Of a DNA stretch of 64,000 nt, positions 12,648-24,800 are shown one piece after another. A model generated the notes under the pieces. It made no database searches, was not told the origin of the DNA, and was given only the letters and a program-made list of their open reading frames with translations. Source of the DNA: Gavia stellata (lineage: Eukaryota > Chordata > Aves > Gaviiformes > Gaviidae); assembly GCF_030936135.1 (NCBI RefSeq), contig NC_082633.1:186001-250000 (forward strand), given 5' to 3'. The number at the start of each line of letters is the position of its first letter. The first letter of the stretch is position 1. Both the position numbers and the translations under genes were made by a program.

Positions 12648-13013
12648 CAGAGATTCCTGTTCCACCTGACAGCACGGTATATAACAAATCAGGAAAAGTA
12701 CACTGGATTAACACCCGGTGGATCTCACCCTCTTTTAACCCTGCCGGTCGAATACGACCGAGCACGCTTTTGTTTTCTTGTGTTCACAGGAATCCTGAAT
12801 GAACTGCGCGTGAACAGATGAATTAAAGAACCATTGAAGATAATCTTAAAATGCAACTAATGACTTGAATTAAAAATAGAATTAATTAATTAATTAAAAT
12901 TAAAACAATTTATGCTGACTCTTCCAGACTGGAAAACTATAATACTGAGTGCTACAAAATGACCGAACCAAATTCAGATTGCTGGTATAATTTTACCTTC
13001 ACCAAACCTATAC
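12648..13013 (+). pseudogene. ERV pol remnant and truncated env start (copy 2)
   Basis: Same as 7,645-8,010 of copy 1. The env start codon is at 12,959 and the sequence breaks after 55 nt at the junction with the duplicated arm segment. Confidence 0.8.
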
Positions 13014-13014
13014 C

Positions 13015-13636
13015 TGAGTTCTTGTTTAAGATGAAGGAACTAAGAAATACAAGAAGATTCTACTAATATCTTACCTTTCCGTTTCATTTTACAGCAACTC
13101 CAGAACTGCACAAAGTTCAAGATGATGCTTGAGACTGCCAGTAAAGTGGATGACAGAGACCAACCTGCATTTTTTTTTTAAAGAACTGTATTTAGTATTT
13201 CATGGAAGTAGAATTAAGTGGATCATCCAGTCTCTTAGGTGGCTTAACAGAAATTTTTTTTTTGAATGTACTAATTAATTGCTGTCTTTGTCCCAAAGCA
13301 CCCCCAAAATCAGGAGACTAGAGGCATATACAGCATTTCTTATTCAGCAAATGATTCAGATTAAAGAAAGAACAATCTTATGAGCTTTGTTTTAGCTTAT
13401 AAGATGAATGTGGAAAACATAACAGCGGAAAGTGTATTTCATGTGAAGTTTTCTAAAGAAGACTTTGAGAGTGCCAAAAATAGACTTGGGTTGGTAATCT
13501 TCTCTGCCCAGTGATCTAGGGTAGTGTTGAAAGTGTACATTTAAAGATATATATATATACACACATATATGCTTGAGTGCAGTGGAGCAGTATGGCTGGA
13601 AAGGAGAGGTAGTTGAAGAAGTAGGCTCTAGGCTCA
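13015..13636. repeat. 0.62 kb duplicated flank, right copy
   Basis: It begins abruptly inside the truncated second ERV copy (one untemplated C at 13,014) and continues smoothly into unduplicated arm sequence after 13,636. Confidence 0.9.
13075..13164 (-). CDS. BG-like TM exon, left arm, upstream copy (9-nt deletion)
   Basis: Second copy of the TM exon, created by the flanking duplication. It is 90 nt because three codons of the hydrophobic run are missing; frame and splice borders are kept. It is joined to the insert only 60 nt downstream of its donor. Confidence 0.55.
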
Positions 13637-14149
13637 TTGGGCCAGGGAGAACATTTCACCTAGCTAAGCAACTGCAGGGTTCCCTGGAAACTGGGACAAA
13701 GTTGGCTGCTTGACCCCACACTGAGTAGTTTACCCTGCATCCTACATCCCCTAGCTTCCCCAGCAGAGTCGCTCACTTCAAGGGAGGCAGGATAGAGTGG
13801 GACAAAAAAAAGCACAACAAGGCCAAGTAATAGCAAAGTGCTCAGCCAAAGGCTGAGCCAATCAGTCAGCAGAGAATCTCAGGCCTGACCTTTCTTAGCT
13901 ACCCCAGGAGCCTCCTCTTATCCTGCCTAGATCCTATGCAGCATCCAGCAATGCCATGCTAAGAGACAATAGTCTGCCCAAGGTACTGGAAGTACTGGAG
14001 GGACCTCCACAGTGGGTGGATCAAGCAAGAGCTCACCCTTTATTTTCCTCCCCAGGCAGGACCTTGACTGCTAGCACATTGAGCCAGCCATGGCAAATAA
14101 ACCTTAAGCATGGACTTACCTGTGAACTGGTTACAGCTAACTTCTGAAC

Positions 14150-16900
14150 CTATAAAAGAAGAGGAAGATGAGTGAGGGGAAACAGTATTCACAGATGTGC
14201 CGCCCCGTCATTAGGCCTTGACGTCACTTATGCTCTGCAACTGCCTTCCCCTCAGGCTTCATCAGGGAGGAGAGGAAAGGGTCAAGAGTCCTGGTACTGA
14301 CCGAAGGGATGCCAAGCCTACAGCCTGTCCTGAACTCATATGGAGTTGATAAGACACCAGGATGGGTGCCCAAGAATTTGCAAGGGACATCCTAAGAAAA
14401 TTGACAGAAACCACCAACCCTGGCTTCCAATGAAGAAGCATCCCTCATTCTAGCAGACCCTTCCTTTGGGTCTCTGCCATGTCCACAACTCTTCTGAATG
14501 GGGATTTTCACCATGGTGGCGGGGAGAAGTAACCAGGTGATAGAAGGCACCTCATCAGAGGTATGAGGCCTGAAAAACTGTGCTAGTTACTCTTCAAAGC
14601 AGGTGTTGTTTCTTACCTTACTCATCCATGTTGCTCAACTGTCCTGTTGCCCCTTTAACAAAAGCATTGTTTGTTAGATCATTTTCCTTCTTTACTTGCA
14701 TGTAGGAAAAAAGAGCTCCCTGAGCACCTGAAAGTCGAGCTGCATGCCTGGATCAGAGCCAGGATTGCTCCTTTCACAGCAACCTTCCTGCTGGTGCTCC
14801 CATCAACTTCCCCATGGGAAGCTGAGGAGTAGGAAAGACGACAGCTTGCAAGCCCAACATTTGCGTTTCCCATCCGTCCACATCCCACCACTTCACCTAG
14901 GGAAGCACATGAGGAAGGAAACAGGCAGACCCTTGCTGGTTTGAGCAACAAGGGAAACGGCAAATCCCATCTTCTTTCTCTTCCATATGATGTGGACAGC
15001 ATTTATGCATGTAAGGAAAGGTCCATGGATTTGTGATTTGCAGTCAGTGCAAACTGTCAGAATAAAGAAGGCAGAATAAACAAGCTTACAGCCAGAGGGA
15101 AAGGAAAAACTGGGCTGGAAGAGAGATTCTCCTTTCCCAGCAGGTTCACTGAAACTACCAAAATAATTGTCCATTCCAGTGCTTCCTCATAATTAATACA
15201 GATGCAAGTAAAAGGCTAAGTGCTTAGTGGTGCCTGCAATTCTTTCAAGCCTTTATGGCTGCATCCACAAGAGGGACCTGGAGTGCCATTTCGGAGCAAC
15301 ACAGCAGGTCCAATGGGGCAGCCTCCTGTCTCCACCCCTCTCCTTTGCCCTGCCACAGATGGTCAAGGACATTGCAGGCAGCCATTTCAGCCCTGAACAG
15401 TTTCATCTCCACCCGATCCATTTCCTAAACTAGCTTACATCATGAATGCGTGATTGTTAATGGTTGCTGGCGCTCGCTACCTCCTGCTGGGGGTTGGATT
15501 GGTCCATTGAAGTTGCAGGGAGGATTGGGATGAAAGCTGGCATGAAGGGACAGGGTGATGTGGCCATCCTCAGCATCACATCATTATTGCTGCCAGCATT
15601 TACCGAGTGGCCAAATAGAACTGAAAATGGCCTTGTGGAGAATGATTGTTTTTTTTCTATTGTTTTACTCTCTTGGAACTTGGGTATAGCAGGAATAATT
15701 CCCTGCAAACTTGTCACAAAGTTTTATTCAACACTAACATCACAGGATCTCAGAGCAAAGTGGAAGGAACTGTAAATGATTTCACTGATAACTGGGATAG
15801 TTAACTGAAATGGGTATGCCGGATAGATTCTGAAGCTATTTGGTTTTTCTCCTGCCCTCTATAACCTTTTTCGCAGTGCATTTTGTATTGTACTGTCCCT
15901 AGACTACGCGGATAATGTGGGCCCACCATTTGTCTGATATTCCAATAGACGGTTTCAAGTAAGCAAGCTTCATTTGGCTGCTTTCTCAACCTGGACACTT
16001 CCCCCACTAGCCCATAGCTACAGCGAGCATGTGGTTCACAAGGAACTTTGTGCAGGTACGCTAAGCAAAACTACAGGAAAACTTCATACAGAGTTGTATA
16101 TGCTAAGAAATAAGCAGGCTAAAATATAACAAGGTAAGAAGGCAAGTTCTCCTACCTTATAAAATGCTACTGCTTCCTCTGCGCCTTGCGGAGAGTGCGA
16201 TGTTTCACTTCTCTGCTACAGTAAAAGAGAAAGCAAGTATGGAGCAGTTGCAGACCTTGCTGACATCACCAGGTTGTAGGCAGGAAGGAAGGGAAGAAAT
16301 ATCACGGGCAAAACTCCCCCAGGCTGCTGTTCCTCTACCTCAGGAAGGCAAGAGAGTCACAGAGGGATGGAAGGAGGAGAAAAGGCTGGCAGTCATGGGG
16401 TGAGGGAACACCGCAGACGCGAAACGCGTCCTTGGAGCACAGGTGAAAGCAAGCTCTTTGCTCCCATAATTATAATGGTTAATATTTGAACGTATCTGTT
16501 TTTCAATTGGTCCTGAGGCCAGGTAGGTGCAAAGATGAAGGGCACTAAAGAGAAGTTCACCAAATCCCCAAAGGCTATGAGGATATTTTTGAGAGTACTG
16601 GCCCAAAGTTAGTTGCTGGCCCAAAGATAGTCACTGGTCCTTGTCACTCTTCTCTTATGCTCCCTTCTATTTTGGGAAATTATCTGTATTCTCAGTGCAG
16701 CTTGAACATGCATGGGAAACAAACCAGATACTTCTCACATTCAGTACTTTTGCAAGAGGACTGATACATTCCCTGTCCCATCCTTCCAAAGCCAGTTGCT
16801 TTTCGTAGCTCCTGATGGACCAGCTTGACCTTGTAGGTGCTATAGGAACTTCATATGGACTTGGCCAAATGCAGAAATTTGTTTCCATTTGTTTCATGGG
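14150..16900. other. Left arm, region between the BG-like unit and the solo LTR
   Basis: No confident exon. A candidate 36-nt exon at 14,617-14,652 (minus strand) has an in-frame TAA. The mirror stretch at 51,660-54,410 is equally poor in recognisable exons. Short open frames exist in both arms but lack Ig motifs or conserved domains. Confidence 0.5.
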
Positions 16901-17730
16901 TGTGGTTGTATTGGGTGTAGGTTTTGGTAGTGGGTGGCAGGGACTGCAGGGGTGGCCTCTATGGGAAGAGGTCCAGGGCTGGCCTGTGTCGGACAGAGTT
17001 CCAGCCAGCTCCACAATGGACCCACCTCACACCAAAGCTAAGCCAGTCAGAGGAGTTCGTGGCACCTCGGTAAAAAACGTATTTGTGAAAGGGCAGAAAA
17101 TGCCAGAAAGAGGAGGGAACAAAAGACTGAGAAACAACAGAAGGTTAGAGGAGAAGGAGGTGCTCCATGAGCCTGCACCCCCTGAAGGGATTGCAATCAG
17201 TGAATAAGCCCACACTGGAGAAGGTACACCTCTGAAGGGAGTGCAGCCCATGGAGGACCCACAATGGAGCACAGGAAAAGAATGAGAAGGGAGGAGTGGC
17301 AAAGAGAAGCCACTATGTCCTGACCCCAGTCCCCTGCACTGCTTGTTGCCTCACTGGAGAGACTGAGTGTAACTTTTAGTGATAGAAAGGTGGGGGGAGA
17401 GGTGTCTGGAGTGGAGTGGAGTTGAGCCTGGGTGTGAAGTTGACCTGGGAAACAGTGCAAAGTGATTGAAATGTTTGTCATCTTAGTTGTTTCCCCATAC
17501 TCAAACGAGTGATGAATATTTCTGCCAATTGGCAGTAAATTACATTAAATTCCCCAAGTCTAATCTCTTCTGCCCATGACAGCAATTGGTCAGTGATTTA
17601 TTGGTCTTTAGTTTGACCCATGCATTTTCTCCCTCCAGTTCCTCCTGTTTGCTCCCCCTGTCCTGATGGAGGAGGAGGGAGCGAGCATCAGTGCTGGTTC
17701 TTGGCTGGGAGCCAAGGTCAACCCACCACA
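16901..17730 (+). mobile_element. 830-bp solo LTR in the left arm
   Basis: Bounded by TGTGGTTGTATTGGG and CAACCCACCACA (TG...CA) with short inverted ends TGTGGTTG/CCACCACA. The overall make-up resembles avian ERV LTRs. No internal region and no clear target-site duplication were seen. The same element sits at the exact mirror site in the right arm, so it predates the arm duplication or was copied by conversion. Short open frames within it are not genes. Confidence 0.72.
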
Positions 17731-17889
17731 GTAATGCCGAGAACTGAGGTATGCTCAATACCCTGCCAAATATTAGCATTCTTGGAAAACACAACTTCTC
17801 TTTAAACTCTTTCCTACCACACATTTTCCAATAAGCTTAAAGTTTAAAAGAAAAGTTTTCAAAACAGTGTTCTTTTCCTTCAAAATACA

Positions 17890-17895
17890 TTTATT
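17890..17895 (-). promoter_or_regulatory. Candidate polyadenylation signal of gene A
   Basis: AATAAA on the minus strand about 420 nt beyond the stop codon. It is conserved at the mirror position 50,665-50,670 in gene B. Another AATAAA lies closer to each stop (50,348-50,353 in the right arm). Confidence 0.45.
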
Positions 17896-18312
17896 TCATT
17901 TCTTGATACAAGAATGGTAGAATTTGGCTTGCCTAACTTTAGGGATGGCTTTCAACCTAATATAAATACAATGGAGTACAAGTCATGTTGCCTAGAGAAA
18001 AAGGAAAGACAAGCTATAGAACATCACCTAAATTACAATTCTGTCCTCAAGCAACTGAAACCATTGTTGTACTGATAAGATTTTCATGACCTGTAATGGG
18101 AACTCAGACTCCTGCCTAGGGTTTTCTGAACCTGATCCCAATCTTCTTTCAACTAGCTGACTCTTTTTTCCTTTCTTGATTTTATTTTTCCTGTTTCAGC
18201 CTCAGGTTTATTCTTATTTAATTTTACATTACTGATGCCTGAGGTTTAACTTTTCCCTTCTTCTTTCAAACTGAACTGTCTTTCCCTAATCCATTAGATC
18301 TCACAGTCCTAT

Positions 18313-18851
18313 TTAAAGAAGCTTTAATGGAAGAGGAATCAAGACCGGGCGGATAAGAGGTCTGAGTGTCCCTTCCCTTTTGGATAGAAATGGGTAAAAC
18401 ATTTCTGCAGGTTCCTTTCCAAGCCTTAGAGGCATTCTCACCATGACACCCATCTGCTCTGCTTCATAAAAGTTCACTTGCCCTTCCTCCAAGTCCAGAA
18501 GCACACCAATCACTGAAGAACTCATCTGCTGCTTCTCAATCCTGCGGTCTCCTTCGCTAGAGAAAATCTCTCCCTGGGAGCTGTGCAGAGCCCAGTAGTG
18601 CTTCCCAGGAAGGGTCCTTTCCTCCTCCTGCCTCCCTTTCTCCCTCACCACCCCCAGCACCCAGTCCTGCTGCCGGCCCACCTCCACCTCCCAGTAGTGT
18701 TTCCCAGCTGCAAACCCTTCCTTCCCCACCAGGACAGGGACTGTGGAGGGAGCGTTCGGGCCAGCAGGTTCAGACGCGTTGCTCTCCACACCTGGAGCCC
18801 CTGGCACCTCCAGCTCCAGGACGTGGCAGTCAGGATTCACAGTAATGGGAA
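18313..18851 (-). CDS. Gene A last exon: B30.2 (PRY-SPRY) domain
   Basis: A 539-nt terminal coding exon after a CCTCCAG acceptor, ending in TAA. It encodes 179 residues with the PRY start (VPITVNPD), the [10 protein letters not shown] and DWVLGVV core motifs, and [16 protein letters not shown] near the SPRY end. B30.2 is the intracellular ligand-sensing domain of butyrophilins and TRIM proteins. The protein is identical to that of gene B, because both exons lie in the inverted-repeat arms. Confidence 0.95.
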
Positions 18852-21800
18852 CTGGAGGGGAAAACGAGAATCATCTGATGAGCAGAGTGGCTCAGGGACC
18901 TCTCTCCACGTGGGGCTATGGGTTGAAGTGTTCGAGGGTCTGAGCAGTCGTGCTGCGATTCAAGAAAGAATTTAAACATTCCCCAGAACAGGGCATGCAA
19001 TCACTGATGAACTGAGAGGCACCTTGCAGCTGCCACAGCCATGGCCTTTCTCAGGGCACAAGTCCACACGCTTTACAATAAATCTCTCTTTCTCTTTTCC
19101 ACAGGGCCATCTGTCCTCTCCAAAATTGTGTCCACACCCCACCCCAGACTTTGACACCTTTCAGCAACTCCTTTTTTCAGTCTTCCCAACAGCCGCATCC
19201 CAGCCTCATTTCCTGTTAACCAAGCCAGGCACATTCCTGTGACTCCAGCTCTGTCCGTGTATCTCTAACGTCATGGCATCGTTGTTTCAGGTTGACTGGC
19301 ATTGTCATTTCAGGGTAGCTTGGACAGATGGCCACTGTGTTTTCACACCCTTCGTCCTGACAACTTACCTGCGTGGCTCCGGGCTTCCCAGAAATCTGCA
19401 GAAAGGAAACAGAGAGTAGGGTTTTATGAATCTATTGGACAGTTAGATACTTGTCAACCTTCAGTATTTCTGACTATTGATGTGCAATTGTCATTACTGT
19501 GATTCTGCCCCAGGGTTGAATTCATCTAATGCATCAGTACGTATAGCAATAAAATAAAATTTTTAAATCACTTACCCAGCTCAGCTTTGAGTAGCTCTGA
19601 AAGGGAAAGATGTTCTCATTATTAACACTTATTTTGCGAGCATTTTTTCAAAGTCGGACAACTCCAAACAACAGACGATCAAGCAAGACCATGAGTCAGT
19701 ATGAGGACTTTTTTAAACTTGTGTGATTTAAATTTTTGACACTTAGTTGCAAGGTGAGGGACCCAAAATAGGCCTCTAGAGAAGGTCTGCATTTGTTTAC
19801 ATTTAGTAAGCATTTTAGAGGACATTAAGTCAGCCACTTGGGCTGTGTGGAGGAAATTAATTTCTTGGCTGCCATCGTAATGGTTCAGGCGGACGTGATT
19901 TGTAAGGAAAAACCACATGATGCAACATAGGTGTCTGTAGCTTTGGTGTAGTTTTTAGGTAAGAAAAACTCCCGGTAAGGAGGATTATTCCTAGTCCAGA
20001 GAGGTTTTACAGCAAGCCGTGTGACAAATCTCTTGAAGGAGAAAATTGAACCTCGCTGTGAGGAGATTGGCTTCACCCTCATGGATGGCATAGTCAGGCT
20101 CATCTGAACACTTTCTTTATTTTTATGAGGTTTATAAAAATGTAAGATTTATACAAGATGTTTTCTTACCAAGGTGACGCCTGTTTTCAGACATTGCTGT
20201 AAAAGAATAACTTTAATAAGTGAAATGAAGACTTGAGGAGATAATGATTAAGAGGTGAGATCTTAAAGAAATAGTTCTCTCTCTGTGCAAATACTGAAAT
20301 GTTTTTTTCCTTTAAAATTTGCCATGTGAAGACTTGTCAACTTAAATTCTTAAAAGCATATGTTGTGGATAAAAGTCAGGTGTAAATTAACACAACTACA
20401 CCGCACTGTTTCTATGCTCTAGACTTATGGCACACTTTTTTTCTTCTTACCCTTCTTCCCTTAGTTGTACACCTCCAGTGCTGTCTGAAATGGTGTGCCC
20501 TGGGCAGAAAACCTCATGGCATCAGCAGAATCTAGATATCCTAGTATAAACAGCTGAATTTCAACCCAAATGAACATAGTCAAAATAGTTTGGTATGCAG
20601 GCTTAGGTGACCAAATGCACATGTCTGGTTTTGAGTTCTCTAGGTGCAATTAGCAATATTGCGGATCAATATTGATGACACTGATAGTATCCTCCTTATT
20701 GAGACATAAGTTGTCTAATGTTATTTGTCTACTGTCTATTCACAGGTACAATGTTCTTTGAGATGCCCTAAGGTCTCCTGCTTGGCATTCAGAAGGCCTA
20801 CTCATCCAAAAGGAGTTGACCTCCAGGAGGGTCTTTGCTCTATGTGACCTCTCCAGGTGGGTATCTCAGTTGACGGATGAAGCAGGAAGAGAGGGGGAAG
20901 CATGACATGGCATTTTCCTTAGTACTTATTTTATATGTAGCTAAACATCCAGGCCAATACTTCTCACTATACAGACTCCGAGCTGCATATTTTTGGCGTT
21001 GTGATGCAAGTTACAGCTGTTTGAATAATTTGACCACAAAGTGGAAAAGAACAGGAGCAGTAGGTCAGAGCTTCAAGAAAACTCAGTACAGTCAGAAAGA
21101 CTCCAGGCAGAGAGGTTACACAGAAGCAGAAAAATATCACAAGCCTCTTAGAAGTAGAGCCACACTAAATAATATTTATTAGCAGTGACTAAAAAGGAAA
21201 TATAAGTAACAATCATTTGAATAAAGGCAAGCTGTTGTGCTTTTTTTCTGAAGTAGCTTATTTTCATTCTCTCATATATATCTACTTGCAAGAGCTGATT
21301 AACCTTGCCTTAATTGTAGAATTATATTTACCTGCTTTGTTTGTATTCTTCTGTGCTTCTAAGTTGATCAACAAACAAAAGAAAAAAAGGAAGGAAAAAA
21401 ATCCCACATTACTTGCTGGCCAGTTGGTTTAATTCGGAAGTTAAAAATGATGAGATGAGCTTTTAAATTATTTCATTGTCCTCAATTACTAGAGCTCCAA
21501 CAAGTTATTGAAAACAGATAATTTTTGAGTTTATAATCAAACATGAAAGCAGGTCATAAAAATGTTTGTTAAAGGGAACAGACAGATCCAGAAGTACTTC
21601 ATGCAAAAATCTACATCTCATTTTCTCTTTTGGGGTTGTAAGGTTCTGCTGCCATTCAGTGTGACCTGGACAGGCTGGAGATTCGGGCAGAGAGGAACCT
21701 TATGAAATTCAACAAAGGCAAGTGTAGGGTACTGCACCTGAGGAGGAATAACCCCACGCATCAGCGCAGGTGAGGGGCTGACTGACTGGAGAGCAGCTCT

Positions 21801-24800
21801 GTAGAAAGGGACCTGGGAGTCCTGGTGGACAACAGGATGACCATGAGCCAGCAATGTGCCCTTGGGGCCAAGAAGGCCAATGTCATCCTGGGGTGCATCC
21901 AGAAGAGTGTGGCAAGCAGGGCAAAGGAGGTTATCCTCCCCCTCTACTCTGCCCTGGTGAGGCCGCATCTGGAGTACTGTGTCCAGTTCTGGGCTCCCTG
22001 GTTCAAGAAGGACAGGGAGCTGCTGGAGAGGGTACAGCAAAGGGCTACGAAGATGGTTAGGGGTCTGGAACATCTTTCTCATGAGGAAAGGCTGAGGGAC
22101 TTGGGGCTTTTTAGTCTGGAGAAGAGAAGACTGAGGGGGGATCTTATCGATGCTTATAAATACTTAAGGGGGGGGGGGGGGTTGCCAGGAGGATGGGGCC
22201 AGTCTTTTTTCAGTGGTGCCCAGTGACAGGATGAGAGGTAACGGGCACAAACTTGGTCATAGGAAGTTCCATCTAAACATGAGGAGGAACTTCTTTACTT
22301 CGAGGGTGGCAGAGCACTGGAACAAGCTGCCCAGAGAGGTTGTGGAGTCTCCTTCTCTGGCGATATTCAAAACTCACCTGGACGCATTCCTGTGCAATCT
22401 GCTCTAGGTGAACCTGCTCTGGCGGGGGGGGTTGGACTAGATGATCTCCAGAGGTCCCTTCCAACCCCCATCATTCTGTGATTCTGTGATTTTGTAAATA
22501 GCATGCACCCTAGAAGTACTAAAAAGAACAGGAAAACTATTCTTACCTAGTTCTTCCTTCAAACATATTTTTTCTGAAAGAAGTGATACATGGTTATTAA
22601 TATATGTTTCAGTATCAGATTTTAAAAGTTTAATTACAATGTTTTCTTGAATACTTTTACTTTCTTTCTCTTCAATAATATATTAACATAGGACCACCCA
22701 TGATCAACTTAATCTAGTTGATGAAGTAAAGAAGGTTGAGTTACACAGAGAATTATGAAGTCAAATAAATAAACAGGTAAATTAGCACACGAATTTGGAG
22801 GAGACCTTAACTGGCTCGAGAGATTAGATGATCTTCATCTGGCCTCTTTCAGATATCTACAAGACAAATGTCTCTTATCTCATTTAGTTCCTTCGTAGGT
22901 CCCTTATAGTCAATGTCGGAAGTCCATCCCTCACCTCCCAAGTCTTCTTCCCAATAACAGCTTTCTCAAACGGATTCAATCTGATCTCTCTGAATGTTCC
23001 TGTTTCTCTTAGATGACTACAAAAACAAGACACTCAGGAATATCCTGAGACTTCTTTTAGAAACTTAAATAAATTGGATCTCATTGGTAAGTTGAAAGGC
23101 TAAAATGAGATAACTGACCTCCTCTAGACTATGTTTGGGCCCTACTTTGTTTACTGTTACCATTATTTGACAAGAAATATATGCTGAGGACACACAGAAT
23201 TTGCAGAAATTGCAGCAAGAATTTTTACTTGTTTCTTCAGGCCAGACTGTCTGGATGAGAGGATCAGAGTCAAAGCCATGGCGTGAAATTTAGCAGTAAA
23301 CAGTTCAAGGCTTGTTATTTAATTTTATTTTTCTCTAGTAACCTTGGGAATTATTCTCAGGTTAAAACAGAGGAGGCAAAAGATCAGAATACATGAATTA
23401 CTATGATTTCAGCCATGCAAAAAATGGAGCATAAACCTGGCACAGAACAATGGCATTTTCAGAGTAATTACAGCTTTGATAAGGTTATACCTCAAGATAT
23501 TAGTGCAATCATACTAGATCACAGTGTATCAGTCTGTTCACCATCTTGCAAGCACCACAGGATTACTCTGAGTGATTTACTCTACTGCAGGCTATCTATG
23601 GAGGGGTCAATACTTCTTAATTATAAAGGGCAATGTGACCAATTGCCGTCGAATCCTTTATGCTGATAAGGACTACTACATTTGAGATTCATGTCCAAGA
23701 AATCAAAATGCCCTAGAACAGTGTCTTTGATTGTATGTTTTCAAGATATTCTCACAGTTTTCAAGGAGCATTTACCTTTTACCATGTCCTTCCTCGATCT
23801 CACTGGGAAAAAAAAATTTCAATATTAATAATACACTATCTCAAAACAATAAAAAGTAGATTATACCAGTCAAAAGATCTGGAATGGTAGTTGGAAGTTG
23901 AACCCACCAGTTCTGCATACAAACTAAGTCATTTTAACAGAGCATTATTTCAATAGCACAAGACCTTAGAAATACCTGAAGAAAAATGAGGTACTGGGCT
24001 TCTGGAATATCAACATTGTCATGCATTTACTGAAGAAGGCCCTCTATAACCTCACATCTGGAGAAAAGCTAGAGGCAAGGAGAACTTCCATATGCAAGTA
24101 GGCAGGCAGATAAAAAAATCTTTGTATTGGATTCATCAGCTGATGTTGACATTTCAGTGTGTGTATATATATTTTGATTCTTGTCTTCAGGAACAGTTGA
24201 GTGAGCTCTGGAGCAATAGAAGCCATTGACTGTACTGTTATATCAGAGCCTATACAGCAGGAGAGTACCCCAATTTGTCTGTGCTGACAACGAGATCTGC
24301 CCATGAAGGAAAGAAGTAAATCTCCCTTCTCAAGCAGCAGTGACAGTTCTCAGAGCTGAGTGGTGTCCAAATACCCCCACTTCACTTCGGTGCTCTGAAA
24401 AACTGAAATACTTAAATATTGTTCATGACTGCATTTCTATCACACCCATAAAACTGCTTCTGAGACTGTTGCTGGCTCAGAAGCATAAACTTTTCTCCTA
24501 AAATATGTTCATGTGTTATATTTAGCTTCTTCATTACTCACCTGCTTTACAGGATTGTGTAAAACTACCTGGAAAAACAAAGAAACTTTTAAAAATATTT
24601 TTGTTTTTCAAACAAGATGTCTATTGAGAATATTGAAGTATAATTTCAAACTTTCTCATTTTAAAATGAGAAATTTTTCAGAAATCCACTATTCTAAAAG
24701 CTAAAATCATATTCTGTGCCTATAAATATCTGTGATAATACAAAATGGCATCCCATAGTAGTGACCTCCCTGTAAAAGATTCTCTATGCATTCACACACA

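Larger units (their letters stand above)
4723..13013 (+). mobile_element. Defective endogenous retrovirus: LTR - internal - LTR - truncated internal
   Basis: LTR1 (4723 to about 5836), internal region 1 (to 9,712), LTR2 (9713 to about 10,839) and internal region 2 up to 13,013, where it breaks inside env. Equivalent positions are 4,990 apart at the LTR starts and 5,003 apart in gag, with very few substitutions. Both internal copies share the same gag-pol deletion and stop codons, so they derive from one provirus and not from two insertions. No autonomous function is possible: protease, most of pol and an intact env are missing. The retroviral class is not assigned. Confidence 0.9.
290..14149 (-). 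pseudogene. BG-like unit, left arm, split by the satellite/ERV insert
   Basis: Mirror exons: 14149-14120 (30 nt), TM exon in two copies (13164-13075, then 3646-3548), 2781-2764, 2227-2207, 1015-995, 514-494 and 310-290. The heptad exons keep AG/GT borders and phase. The 8.9 kb insert lies between the two TM exon copies. The upstream TM copy carries a 9-nt deletion inside the hydrophobic run (in frame); the downstream copy has a polar asparagine where the right arm has isoleucine. Using both copies would encode two TM segments. No Ig exon was found here either. The unit continues left of base 1. Loss of function is likely but not proven. Confidence 0.6.
1..19402. repeat. Left arm of a large inverted repeat (interrupted palindrome)
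   Basis: This arm is the near-identical reverse complement of 49,158-60,550. Paired coordinates sum to 68,560 from about 13,636 to 19,400 (B30.2 stop 18,313 with 50,247; LTR 16,901 with 51,659; micro-exon 14,120 with 54,440). They sum to 59,058 from about 1,127 to 4,119, and to about 60,551 from 1 to 1,127. The changes in sum come from an 8.9 kb insert with flanking duplication here and about 1.5 kb of extra tandem unit in the right arm. Near-identity stops a few bases past the micro-exon at 19,369-19,395; beyond that only diverged paralogous similarity remains. The arm carries the B30.2 exon of gene A and a BG-like unit, both on the minus strand. Confidence 0.95.

Noticed and set aside
21825-22226. 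133-codon frame in a gene A intron
   Set aside because: It is the ORF2 C-terminal remnant of a truncated CR1, not a host gene.
23771-23783. Alternative 20-nt version of a gene A stalk exon using an internal GTAAAA donor
   Set aside because: The 27-nt version keeps phase and matches gene B exon 46,487-46,513 in length and position.
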